DNA of 64,000 nucleotides from Mucilaginibacter tundrae (GCF_013408825.1 NZ_JACCBZ010000006.1:1-64000), one strand, 5' to 3'. Numbered from the stretch's first letter, positions 15,845-24,905 are shown. A program made the numbers and translations. Notes: generated by a model not told the origin, from the letters alone.

Positions 15845-17761
15845 ATGAGTAAAAAGGTTTTAATTGTTGAAGATGAGTCGATTGTGGCTTATGACCTGGA
15901 GATGATCCTCATTAAGGCCGGCTACATTGTAACCGACATTGCCGCCTCAGTTGCGGAGGCATTGGAATGTATTGAAATCAAAAGACCCGACATTGTTTTG
16001 GTTGATATATTCTTACGTAAAGAGCTAACTGGGATCGATTTGGCCCATAAGCTTATGGCAAATAATATCGCATTCATTTACCTATCAGCGAATTACCAGC
16101 AAAGCATACTGGAGCAGGTGAAGACTACCCATCCCTATGGTTTTTTGGTGAAGCCTTTCAGGGAAAATGAGTTGCTAATTATGATGGAGGTTGCACTTTA
16201 CCGCCACCAACATAGCCTGGAAGCAAAGATCAGGGAAGAAGAAGTATTAGAGAATTTATTCAAGAATATTGTCAAGGAAAAAAAAGAGTGGCAGCAAAAA
16301 CTGCTTAAGATAGCACGGAGCATTCAGCCTTATTTGCCATTTGATTTTTTAACAATAGCCCCAGATGAAAGTGAAGATCATTTTTTGAATGGACTCATGT
16401 TGCTCCGTACTGGCTATGACCATTATGATTTTGCCAGGAAAGATGAATTAGAACACGGTATTCTTATAGCGCCGAATAAAGATCAAAGACAACAAGACCG
16501 GAAATCCGGGATTTTTAATGGTACAGATTTCTATAAGCTGCTTAGTCTGCATGAGCCATTAAAACAGATTTCAGAAAAATACAGGCTTCGTTCCGCTTTT
16601 TACATGCCTGTACTTTCCGATGGATGTATTTATCATGTGACCTTTTTTAGCCGGAAACCTGATGGCTATCATTTCGATCAGGAAAAGCTATTTACCAGGC
16701 TGAACAGCAGCTTTATCAAGGCGATAACTTCAGTGGCCCCTGCTGATGTATTAAATGGCGGCTCAAAGGTGAAAGATTCAATGGTTCAAATGGAGAAAAA
16801 GTTAACTGTATTTTCCGATATCGTGGGCGACAGCCATTTAATGTTGCGAGTGTTGGACCATGTCACTATTGCCGCACCTATAAACACCTCCGTACTCATT
16901 CTGGGAGAAAGCGGAACAGGGAAGGAAATTATTGCACGTGCGATCCATCAGCTATCTCCCCGGAAGGAGAAACCAGTTGTTATAATCAATTGTGCCTCCC
17001 TACCAGCAACTTTGATCGAATCTGAATTATTTGGTCACGAAAAAGGAGCATTTACCGGAGCAATAGAAAGACGGAAAGGTAAATTTGAATTAGCTGATAA
17101 AGGAACGGTCTTTTTAGATGAAATCGGGGAAATGCCGATAGAATTACAGGCAAAGCTACTCCGGGTATTACAGGAAGGCGAAATTGAAAGAATTGGTGGG
17201 TATGAAAAAATTAAGGTTGATGTCCGCATTATCGCTGCAACCAACCGGGATCTTGAAAAAGAGGTTGCTGCAGGCCGGTTCAGGTTAGATCTTTATTACC
17301 GGCTTTGTGTTTTTCCAATCAATTTGCCACCATTACGTGAACGTAAAGAAGATATACCAAATCTGGCCTTTCACTTCTTAAAGAAATTTTCCCGCCGTTT
17401 TAACAAAAACGTGACTGAAATATCGAAGAATGCTTTAGAATTGCTGATTGCCCACCGATGGCCGGGAAACATTCGGGAATTGGAAAATGTTATTGCAAGA
17501 AATATATTGCTTAGCCCGGATAACGTGCTTATTCTTGATACGGAATCCTTTCAAATGGTGCCAATTGAATTATCTATTACCAGTTCAAATATAAATATTA
17601 GCAGGTCAGCCGATGCCAATTCAAAGGATCATATCCTTGAAGCACTCAGAAAATGTAACGGAAGAATCAGTGGACCCGGAGGGGCCGCTGAGTACCTTAG
17701 ACTTCCGCCAACTACGTTACATTCAAAAATAAAAAAACTAGGGCTGAAAAAGTGGGATTAA
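15845..17761 (+). CDS. Sigma-54-dependent response regulator (NtrC-like)
   Basis: A 638-aa activator in four parts. Residues 1-120 are a receiver domain with phospho-acceptor Asp54 and Lys103. Residues about 140-300 form a GAF-like sensory region of unknown ligand. A sigma-54 AAA+ domain spans about 325-565, with Walker A GESGTGKE near 355 and GAFTGA near 401. A C-terminal Fis-type helix-turn-helix ends at 638. The complete GAFTGA loop means it can contact sigma-54 and open promoters by ATP hydrolysis. The kinase at 18543-21143 is a likely partner, with an unknown protein gene between. The promoters it controls are unknown. Confidence 0.92.
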   Translation: MSKKVLIVEDESIVAYDLEMILIKAGYIVTDIAASVAEALECIEIKRPDIVLVDIFLRKELTGIDLAHKLMANNIAFIYLSANYQQSILEQVKTTHPYGFLVKPFRENELLIMMEVALYRHQHSLEAKIREEEVLENLFKNIVKEKKEWQQKLLKIARSIQPYLPFDFLTIAPDESEDHFLNGLMLLRTGYDHYDFARKDELEHGILIAPNKDQRQQDRKSGIFNGTDFYKLLSLHEPLKQISEKYRLRSAFYMPVLSDGCIYHVTFFSRKPDGYHFDQEKLFTRLNSSFIKAITSVAPADVLNGGSKVKDSMVQMEKKLTVFSDIVGDSHLMLRVLDHVTIAAPINTSVLILGESGTGKEIIARAIHQLSPRKEKPVVIINCASLPATLIESELFGHEKGAFTGAIERRKGKFELADKGTVFLDEIGEMPIELQAKLLRVLQEGEIERIGGYEKIKVDVRIIAATNRDLEKEVAAGRFRLDLYYRLCVFPINLPPLRERKEDIPNLAFHFLKKFSRRFNKNVTEISKNALELLIAHRWPGNIRELENVIARNILLSPDNVLILDTESFQMVPIELSITSSNINISRSADANSKDHILEALRKCNGRISGPGGAAEYLRLPPTTLHSKIKKLGLKKWD

Positions 17762-17905
17762 TTCTCCCCGCTCAAGTTAAGGCAAAGGCGATCATTTTTC
17801 CCAATAATACCTTATGGAAAAATGTTAAACCAAGATTGATAAAATAATTTGGTTCAGAAGTTGCTATTGCTAAAAAGTGGGTTAATCATCTTCATCCGCA
17901 TTTAA

Positions 17906-18025
17906 ATGAATTTTGCCGAAGACCTTTTACATAATTATTTGCAGCATGAATATTACCGAAGACTTTCTTTTTACCTCTTAGCCGTATGAATTTTACCGAA
18001 GACCTATTTTATACCTATTTACCGC
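17906..18025 (+). repeat. Three 40-bp tandem repeats carrying a start codon each
   Basis: Units begin at 17906, 17946 and 17986. Each opens with ATGAATnTTnCCGAAGAC and continues with a T-rich stretch. The period is exactly 40 bases, which is not a multiple of three, so the copies fall in different frames. Copy 1 opens a 27-codon frame whose stop TGA (17987-17989) overlaps the ATG of copy 3. Copy 2 opens an 11-codon frame. Copy 3 is the real start of the downstream gene. Confidence 0.85.
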
Positions 18026-18492
18026 TTAATCAACAAAGGGTAACTGAAAACATTCATCAGGACCATCTATTTTTCAGGCTACCAAATACCTGGAGCATAC
18101 TATTGGTAACCATAACCAAAGATGATGAAGGGGAAAATGGTTTGAGCCATCGAAACCTGCTCGAAACAGATTTTATTGTCTGCGTATTGAATGTATTTTA
18201 CGAAACTGCAATTAAAATCCCCTATTTTTTTACAGATTTTGGGGCTTGCTTCCTAATGCCAAATGAATATATTGACGAGTGTTGCGCTGCATTAAGTAGT
18301 TTCGAAAAAATGACTTATGATAATTTTAAACTAGTCCTTTTCACAAATAAAGTGTCATTGCGCAAAATTTATGAACAGGGGCATGAATTGCGTATAGCCA
18401 AGATGGTGGCTTCAGAAGGTATGGTTATCCCGGTAGTTCGTGGAGATGGCTTGGATTTCGCTTACAGGATAGCTGGTAATGATAAATGGTAA
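17986..18492 (+). CDS. Unknown protein with triplicated start region
   Basis: Not recognised. The 168-aa product appears soluble, with no signal peptide or membrane helix. It has a hydrophobic strand SILLVTITK and scattered aromatic residues, and could be a small alpha/beta protein. The start at 17986 is copy three of a 40-bp tandem repeat; upstream copies open short frames, one with a stop-start overlap (ATGA), so translation may be coupled. It lies between a response regulator and a histidine kinase on the same strand, which suggests a role in that signalling path. That role is an inference. Confidence 0.6.
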   Translation: MNFTEDLFYTYLPLNQQRVTENIHQDHLFFRLPNTWSILLVTITKDDEGENGLSHRNLLETDFIVCVLNVFYETAIKIPYFFTDFGACFLMPNEYIDECCAALSSFEKMTYDNFKLVLFTNKVSLRKIYEQGHELRIAKMVASEGMVIPVVRGDGLDFAYRIAGNDKW

Positions 18493-18542
18493 GCCTAAAT
18501 AAAAATCATTGCTGGTACATTGGTTTTATGGATATTTGAGTA

Positions 18543-21143
18543 ATGATTAAAAAAGCTATCCTGATATTATTATTGTTTTTGAGTATCCTGTCCGCAGGTG
18601 CCCAGGATACCCGGGGCACTTTGGGGGTTACCCATTTTGAACGTACGACCACCTTAAATAAACTTTTTAAAGCAGTAGCTAAAGCACCACCTGATACAAA
18701 TAAAGTTAATTTATATATTCAGATCAGTTCCATTTACTGGCGTAAGGAAAGGCCGATTGACATAGACAGCTGTATTTATTATGCAGATAAAGCTTTGGAA
18801 TTAAGCAAATCCCTTCACTACCAGGTCGGCAACAATGAAGCCTTATTCCTTAAGTGTAAGGGATTTATAAAGATGGAAAACATTAATGCCGCAAAAGCAT
18901 TACTTACGTTCGTTCATGGGGAAATGCGGATCAGGGTAACCCTGGCAATAGCCGAATATTATGTTTTTTTGCCGGAACAAAAAGAACAAAATTTGGATAA
19001 GGCATATCCAATGATGGTTTACGCAAGAACCCTTTGTGACTCTATCCACTCTTCTTTTTGGCGTCAATATTATCTCCTGCTTTATGCGAAGTATTATTTT
19101 GAAAAGAATGAATATGACAAGGGTAAAGCAGAAATGATGCAAATCATTTTGGATTATAAGAAAAAAGGCGACATAGCCAGCCAAGCAGAATACTGGAACG
19201 AACTGGAAATTTATTTACCACTTTCAGATCGAGCTTACGCCGATAAGGTTTACTGTTTGGATACCTCCCTAAAGATTTATAAAAAAATAAATCATGGTGA
19301 AGACGCGTCTTATGTTTTAAGGGATTTAGCGGAATTAAATATGGAGTACGGACACCTTGATTCTGCGAGAAAACAGATAATTCGTTTTATTCAAATGCAG
19401 GCGCGGTTAAAGATAAAGATGACCTTTAATTCCCATATCATCGCGGCTCAAATATTCACTTTTAGCGGCAACCTGGTTAAAGGTCTTGATTATTTATTGC
19501 CAACGCTTAATATGACCGCCGAATTAAAAGACAAGCTCAAGGCACAGCAACTTATTGCTGATATTTATTTTGCGCTTGGATCCTATTCCAAAAGCATTTA
19601 TTTTGACCAGCAGGCACTGGCTTATTGTCTTGAAACCAACAAGCTTTCCGCTTATGCATTCTGCCATCGAATCGTATTGAACCTGATTGCCCTGGGGCAG
19701 ACGGATTCGTTATTAACTTTTCTAAATGATATTGAGGCTAAATATCCTCCCATTTATATAAATGGGAAGGAATACCTTGCTTTATGTTATGGAGATGCTT
19801 ACAGTAAATTAGGTAATTACAAAGAGGCTGAAAGAAAGTACCTCGAAATGATTAGTGATGATCGGGAAATAGGTTCGGAATTGAACCGGACGCTGGAAGG
19901 GGTAATCGATAATATCCGCATCAACTCTATTGACGCATATATTGCCATTGTGAATTTTTATGTGGGTAGAAAGCAGTATACAACGGCCATACCGTATCTA
20001 AATTATGCGTGGAAAATCAACCAGTCTGCTGACCTGAGAAATAATAATATCCAAATCCCGCTGATCGCGCGAGAAATGAAACTCGAATTTAATACCTATA
20101 AAATTGATTCAGCTGCGGGCCAATTTACAATAGCTATTCAACATCTTAACCGGTATAATCAAATAAAAGACTCGGTGTTCAGCATCACCAAAAGTACCCC
20201 GTTTGAAGAATTAAGATTGCAATATAAAGCAAGAGAAGGAGAGCAATCCATCAAATTGCTTAAAGAGGAATCAAGACAAAAGGATCAGGATTTAAAGGCA
20301 TTAAACCAGCAACGGAATTTTACTATAGCCGGTATACTTATTCTGGTGATTGTAGTGGTGGTGATTTATTTAGCCTATAAAGGTAAACAGAATGCCAATC
20401 AACAATTGGAAGCTAAACAAAAGGAGATTAATTCTCAAAATGTCGAGATTAATCAAAAAAATATTTTTCAGGAACACCTGTTGCTGGAAAAAGAAAAATT
20501 AATTGAAGACAAGGAGCTATTGGTAAAAGAAGTCAACCACCGGGTTAAAAACAATTTACAGGTAATGATCAGCCTTTTAAACAAGCAATCCTCCTTTTTG
20601 AGCGATGAGGCATTAGAAGCGGTCATTGACAGTAAAAACCGGATGCAGGCTATTGCGACTCTACACCAAAAATTTTACGGCGAGACTAACACCGCCTGCG
20701 TTAACATGAAGGAATATGTATTTGATTTTTTGCGGTACCTTTCTTATAGCCTCAATTCCGGAAAAAACGAAATAAAAATCCATCAAAACATCGAAATCGA
20801 GATGCTCAATATTAGTATGGCCGCTCCCTTAGGATTGATCCTGAATGAAGCTGTAACTAACAGCATTAAACATGCCTTTAAAGGAAAAAAAGGGGGCAGT
20901 ATTCGCATTGATATGGTACGAGTAGAGGAGATGATTAAAATGTCAATAACTGATAACGGTAAAGGACTTCCGCTAAACTTTGAGTTAAAAAAGGGCAAGT
21001 CAATGGGAATGGAATTAATGACAGCATTAACGAAACAATTAGGGGGGGAATTGAAAATAACCAGTGAAGGAGGACTACAAGCTACAGTCATCTTTAAGGA
21101 AAATATAAAGAAATCAAATAGCGAGAAAAAGGACCTATCCTAA
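18543..21143 (+). CDS. TPR-containing sensor histidine kinase (HisKA_2 type)
   Basis: An 866-aa membrane kinase. A signal peptide (residues 1-20, ending SAGAQ) exports about 570 residues of tetratricopeptide-like repeats to the periplasm. A single membrane helix lies at about 595-615 (TIAGILILVIVVVVIYLAY), then a coiled coil. A HisKA_2 dimer domain with phospho-acceptor His666 (EVNHRVKNNLQVMISLL) and a HATPase_c domain (DNGKGLP, GMELMTALTKQLGGEL) complete it. It probably phosphorylates the sigma-54 regulator at 15845-17761. The signal sensed by the repeats is unknown. Confidence 0.9.
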   Translation: MIKKAILILLLFLSILSAGAQDTRGTLGVTHFERTTTLNKLFKAVAKAPPDTNKVNLYIQISSIYWRKERPIDIDSCIYYADKALELSKSLHYQVGNNEALFLKCKGFIKMENINAAKALLTFVHGEMRIRVTLAIAEYYVFLPEQKEQNLDKAYPMMVYARTLCDSIHSSFWRQYYLLLYAKYYFEKNEYDKGKAEMMQIILDYKKKGDIASQAEYWNELEIYLPLSDRAYADKVYCLDTSLKIYKKINHGEDASYVLRDLAELNMEYGHLDSARKQIIRFIQMQARLKIKMTFNSHIIAAQIFTFSGNLVKGLDYLLPTLNMTAELKDKLKAQQLIADIYFALGSYSKSIYFDQQALAYCLETNKLSAYAFCHRIVLNLIALGQTDSLLTFLNDIEAKYPPIYINGKEYLALCYGDAYSKLGNYKEAERKYLEMISDDREIGSELNRTLEGVIDNIRINSIDAYIAIVNFYVGRKQYTTAIPYLNYAWKINQSADLRNNNIQIPLIAREMKLEFNTYKIDSAAGQFTIAIQHLNRYNQIKDSVFSITKSTPFEELRLQYKAREGEQSIKLLKEESRQKDQDLKALNQQRNFTIAGILILVIVVVVIYLAYKGKQNANQQLEAKQKEINSQNVEINQKNIFQEHLLLEKEKLIEDKELLVKEVNHRVKNNLQVMISLLNKQSSFLSDEALEAVIDSKNRMQAIATLHQKFYGETNTACVNMKEYVFDFLRYLSYSLNSGKNEIKIHQNIEIEMLNISMAAPLGLILNEAVTNSIKHAFKGKKGGSIRIDMVRVEEMIKMSITDNGKGLPLNFELKKGKSMGMELMTALTKQLGGELKITSEGGLQATVIFKENIKKSNSEKKDLS

Positions 21144-21309
21144 TTTTAAATGAACATTTTTTATTGCATGCTATCACATATCCGAAATTATCGGCTATAG
21201 TTCTAAAAGAATGGTTCGATGCCCCCGGAAATTTCTTACTTAAAGCGTGAACACCGAACCGAAAATTTAGTGAATACAAGGGTTTTCATACCCAAACATG
21301 AAAAAATCT

Positions 21310-22122
21310 TTATTCTTGACGCTGGTCATCCAAAAGTCTTTGATTGTTCTTAACAGGCGATTTAAGCAAATACCATACTTGGTGTTGCTCATTGCTTTTA
21401 AATTCATCCAAACCATATTTAATCTCATGTGGTTTGGTATATCCCCAAGTGCCGAATAACCGATCCCACAAAGAAAACACATCACCATAATGTGAGTCTG
21501 TCAAAGGCTGCTCTGTTGAATGGTGAATTTTATGCCAGCATGGTGTCGCAAAAATTAAGCAGGCCACACGTTCGACATTTTGCGGTAACCTGACATTGCT
21601 ATGCTGCATAATTAATAAAGGAATGGCTATTGTTCCATAGATCACAAAAGCGGAAACAGGAAGGCCTATTACGATAGCTCCCAATGATTGATAGATACAT
21701 TGGGAAACAATTACATCAACAGGGTGAAAACGCAAGGATGACGAAGAGTTTAAATGGAAATCAGAGTGATGTACGCGGTGAAAACGCCATAATAATGGGA
21801 TCCTATGTTGAAGGTTATGGGTGAGGTAGCTTCCGAAATCAAATAGCAATATGCCAATAATTATTTTTGCATATTTCGGAATGTTCACCAGGTTAAGCAA
21901 TCCTATTTGTTTATGGTTTGCCGTTACTATGGCCATAACTACAATGGCACCCATAAGGGCGTTTACAACAAAGGAAATAACGCTTGTACCATAATTACGC
22001 TTATAATGTTGTGCTGGCCTATCCGGCTTTTCCAGGTATGGGAAAATATTTTCTATGCTATACATAAGCACCAACATGAAAAGCAAGATGATTGGCTGAA
22101 TGTTGCCTAAGAATTCTATCAT
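21310..22122 (-). CDS. Sterol desaturase / fatty acid hydroxylase superfamily protein
   Basis: A 270-aa integral membrane di-iron oxygenase. The three histidine clusters are visible as HNLQHR (about residue 105), HRVHH (118-122) and HKIHH (about 202) plus a late DSHYGD. Members hydroxylate or desaturate lipids, sterols or carotenoids. Four or five membrane helices are predicted. It starts 8 bases after the glycosyltransferase gene and is in the same operon, so the pair may oxidise and then glycosylate one hydrophobic compound. This is an inference, and a carotenoid route would need other genes not seen here. Confidence 0.85.
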   Translation of the reverse strand: MIEFLGNIQPIILLFMLVLMYSIENIFPYLEKPDRPAQHYKRNYGTSVISFVVNALMGAIVVMAIVTANHKQIGLLNLVNIPKYAKIIIGILLFDFGSYLTHNLQHRIPLLWRFHRVHHSDFHLNSSSSLRFHPVDVIVSQCIYQSLGAIVIGLPVSAFVIYGTIAIPLLIMQHSNVRLPQNVERVACLIFATPCWHKIHHSTEQPLTDSHYGDVFSLWDRLFGTWGYTKPHEIKYGLDEFKSNEQHQVWYLLKSPVKNNQRLLDDQRQE

Positions 22123-22130
22123 AAATATTT

Positions 22131-23483
22131 TTATTTATAGGTGATGGATTGAGGTGTAAAGTCAGATTGTCCGCTTTTATTAAGTTCACGGTTTAGGATG
22201 AGTTGTTGAACATACTTCATGCAAAGCCCAAGCGAATCGAATTTATTAAGGCTGGCATTAACTTTAGCAATACCCAAACGGTATTTATCATTATTCAAGA
22301 CGGTATTTATAGCCAACTCAATTGCCTGGGATGTAGGATATTCGGTTTTAAGGTCAATGCCACATTCAAAATAAGCTATCCGGGCACAAACTTCATTTTT
22401 CCCTTCGTGAAGTCCAGCCGCGACCATCGGAACATTATGCCGGATACTTTGTAATGCGCCGCCATAACCTCCATTGGTGATGTAAAGTGAAGCGAAAGGC
22501 AAAACCTGGTCAAAATTAATGTGATCTTCAATAATCACATTGGGCTGGTCAAATCTTTTCCGAAGTTCTGTGGTTTGATTTCCCCCCGTCGTTGCAATCA
22601 CCAGGATATTTGTTCCGGCAAGCGCTTCTAATGTCGGGACAAGTAATTTGTTTACATCCCGCTCAATGGTACCTTGAGTGAGAAGTACCACTTGGGTATA
22701 ATGTTCAAGACGCGGATCGGTCCAGGTATTTTTAACCTCATTATTAGCATAAGGCATCAGGGCACCGATAAAACGAACATTTTTACCGAGGTCACTTCTT
22801 TTATATTCAAATTGAGGGCAACCAATTTGCAAATATAAATCCGCCGATTTGATCATTTGATTATATATAGAAGTTCGAGTGTGCGGAACATCGTAAAAGT
22901 TGAGCAAGTTGTCATAGAGGTCTACCGGATCTTTATAGGTGACCATTTCCTGGCTGTATAATGTGGCATAATATTTACGAGTTGTACCGTTTAATGCCGG
23001 GGGTAAACCTGACCGATAAGGTCCTGTATCTACCGAGTTTTCCAACAGAGGTAAAACTCCTATGGTCAAAACTGGTATATTAAGTACAGGTTTAATTAAA
23101 GGTATTGCAGAAAACATGCTGTCCGTAATAAGGAGATCAAAATCGAAAGATTGAAGGATTTCCCTAATATCTTCAAGGTATTCACCTGCGCGACCCGCAA
23201 AAAAATGAGTTTGATATTGTATGCTTCGTTGAACCGGGTCCTTGCTTTGTATTTCAGGAAACAGGCTGGTTATATTTTTACCATTAACTTCAAGTGCGCG
23301 TTTAAATGGATAATGAAAAATATCAAGTTTTTGAAGCTTGTCGGCGTATGCAATGGAATTGTACCAGCGTATTTCGCACCCTTGCTTTTGCAAATATTTA
23401 GCCAAGCCTGTCAATGGATTAAAATGACCGTCGACAGGCACACAGGCGAATAGTATCTTTTTTCCTTCTAAGAAAGTGTTCAT
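22131..23483 (-). CDS. UDP-glycosyltransferase, MGT-like (GT1 family)
   Basis: A 450-aa GT-B fold enzyme. The N-terminal domain has ACVPVDGHFNPLTGLAKYL (conserved His20-like base region). The C-terminal domain has LLTQGTIERD, then LPFASLYITNGGYGGALQSIRHNVPMVAAGLHEGKNE, the nucleotide-sugar binding signature (usually HGG). Here the usual His is Asn (TNGGYGG). It transfers a sugar from a nucleotide donor to a small acceptor, as do macrolide- and flavonoid-modifying enzymes. A consensus operator at 23512-23529 lies directly upstream, tying it to the same regulon as the dehalogenase and monooxygenase. Confidence 0.85.
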   Translation of the reverse strand: MNTFLEGKKILFACVPVDGHFNPLTGLAKYLQKQGCEIRWYNSIAYADKLQKLDIFHYPFKRALEVNGKNITSLFPEIQSKDPVQRSIQYQTHFFAGRAGEYLEDIREILQSFDFDLLITDSMFSAIPLIKPVLNIPVLTIGVLPLLENSVDTGPYRSGLPPALNGTTRKYYATLYSQEMVTYKDPVDLYDNLLNFYDVPHTRTSIYNQMIKSADLYLQIGCPQFEYKRSDLGKNVRFIGALMPYANNEVKNTWTDPRLEHYTQVVLLTQGTIERDVNKLLVPTLEALAGTNILVIATTGGNQTTELRKRFDQPNVIIEDHINFDQVLPFASLYITNGGYGGALQSIRHNVPMVAAGLHEGKNEVCARIAYFECGIDLKTEYPTSQAIELAINTVLNNDKYRLGIAKVNASLNKFDSLGLCMKYVQQLILNRELNKSGQSDFTPQSITYK

Positions 23484-23511
23484 AGATTATAATTAAAAAA
23501 TACAATTTGTA

Positions 23512-23529
23512 AAACAAACTACTCTGTTT
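23512..23529. promoter_or_regulatory. TetR-type operator 6 (glycosyltransferase operon)
   Basis: AAACAAACTACTCTGTTT matches the consensus with one mismatch in the left arm. Flanking bases extend the dyad to about 15-bp arms with two mismatches. It is 29 bases upstream of the glycosyltransferase ATG. Confidence 0.7.
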
Positions 23530-23647
23530 TATAAATTGAAAATATTCTGTTTTAAAGCCTTATTAGTTTAACGATAACTACGCTTAAACTACTCCTCTTA
23601 TAAAAGTTGTAATTCGCAAAGGAATTAGCTTAGCAATAAAACGATGA

Positions 23648-23672
23648 ACGGGCTTGCACGATACAAGCCCGT
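23648..23672 (-). terminator. Hairpin terminator between dehalogenase and glycosyltransferase
   Basis: A 9-bp GC-rich stem (ACGGGCTTG and its complement) with a 7-base loop lies 59 bases after the dehalogenase stop on the minus strand. A short T-run follows on either strand, so it may work both ways. Confidence 0.6.
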
Positions 23673-23730
23673 CTTTTTCGTCCGGCCTTATTAAAATTTA
23701 TCGCAATACCTGTAATCCCTTACTAAAAGG

Positions 23731-24630
23731 CTATTGACGTTCCTTGATCCAATCAGCCACGGCTTGCCCAATCTCGTGTGGAGAGTCTTCCTGGACGAAA
23801 TGGATGCCTTTAACAGTTATCTCTTTCAAGTTCGGCCATGCGCGGACTGCACTAAGAAGTGCTTCGCTCGTTAAAATGGCTCCGGGTTCAACTTTGAAGA
23901 AAAGCTTAGGAATGTCGCTGATCGCAAGCCAATTGGCATAAGCAGCAACCGCCTCATGAACTTCGGCGGGCTCTCCCTCAATAGGAATCTGCCGTGGCCA
24001 TGTCAAGGTAGGTCTGCGATTCTCTCCAGGCTTATTGAATGGGCGACGATATTCTGCTATTTCTTCAGCCGCTAAAGGTCGAATGATCGCTTTAGGCAGA
24101 ATTTCTTCAATGAAGAAATTTTCCTCCAAAACCATTTTTTCACCGGCATCGCCGCGCAAGGCCTCCAGTACTGGCCGCATTCCCATGCTATCCCAATGAT
24201 CCTTTCCCTGCGGACCAGTTATAGCCTCCATGAAAGCGATTCCCTTTATTGCATTACGATGCCGATTTGCCCAGTCAAAACCAAGGCCTGAACCCCAGTC
24301 ATGAAGAACAAGGGTGACGCGTTCGCGAACATCTAAAGCCTCAAGAAGCGCGTCGAGATATTGGCGATGTTCAACAAAGCTGTATGAGTTCGGCCCACTA
24401 TCGGGAAGCTTATCCGAGTCACCCATTCCGATTAGGTCGGGTGCTATGCATCGGCCTAAGCCTTCAAGGTATGGAATAATGTTGCGCCATAGAAATGAGG
24501 AGGTTGGATTACCGTGTAACAGCACGATGGGGTCGCCTTGACCTACTTCGATGTAAGCCATCTCATGGCCTAAAATCTTAAGCCGCTTCTTCTCGTAGGG
24601 AAGCGTAGCTGAGATAGATTTTGCTTTCAT
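23731..24630 (-). CDS. dhaA-like: Haloalkane dehalogenase (EC 3.8.1.5)
   Basis: A 299-aa alpha/beta hydrolase with the complete catalytic set of haloalkane dehalogenase subfamily II: Asn41 in HGNPTSSFLWR, nucleophile Asp111 and halide-binding Trp112 in HDWGSGLG, Glu135 in FMEA, and base His277 in GIHFVQEDSP. Such enzymes hydrolyse carbon-halogen bonds of alkyl halides to alcohols. The coding sequence is richer in G and C (near 50% in places) than neighbouring genes, which hints at acquisition from another lineage. An operator-controlled promoter lies at 24664-24712. Its place beside the monooxygenase and hydrolases suggests xenobiotic handling, though natural halogenated substrates are also possible. 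Confidence 0.92.
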   Translation of the reverse strand: MKAKSISATLPYEKKRLKILGHEMAYIEVGQGDPIVLLHGNPTSSFLWRNIIPYLEGLGRCIAPDLIGMGDSDKLPDSGPNSYSFVEHRQYLDALLEALDVRERVTLVLHDWGSGLGFDWANRHRNAIKGIAFMEAITGPQGKDHWDSMGMRPVLEALRGDAGEKMVLEENFFIEEILPKAIIRPLAAEEIAEYRRPFNKPGENRRPTLTWPRQIPIEGEPAEVHEAVAAYANWLAISDIPKLFFKVEPGAILTSEALLSAVRAWPNLKEITVKGIHFVQEDSPHEIGQAVADWIKERQ

Positions 24631-24663
24631 ATTTGTTATGTTTTACTTGTTAACTAAACACTG

Positions 24664-24712
24664 CAAATATATGACTAAATAAAATAAAAACAGAGTTGTC
24701 TGTTTTTATTTT
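24664..24712. promoter_or_regulatory. Dehalogenase promoter with operator 7 (32-bp palindrome)
   Basis: AAACAGAGTTGTCTGTTT is at 24688-24705, extended to perfect 14-bp arms (24681-24712). On the minus strand TATATTTG (24671 to 24664) is preceded at exactly 19 bases by TCTG of the operator arm (24694 to 24691). The repressor would therefore cover the -33 element. The leader to the ATG at 24630 would be about 27 bases. Confidence 0.75.
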
Positions 24713-24905
24713 ATTTAATTTAACTTTGAAAATCATTAAATGGATACAGGATGGGGGAAGACTTTTAAGTGATTAAATATTAAAATAAAAATATTTAACC
24801 TTCAACAGGATAAAAAAATAAAGAATTTGTAAGGTTTCGCAGCATTAACCCACAAAATATTAATATTTAATATTAGGGTCCATTTAACTACCCGGCTGTA
24901 AAAAA

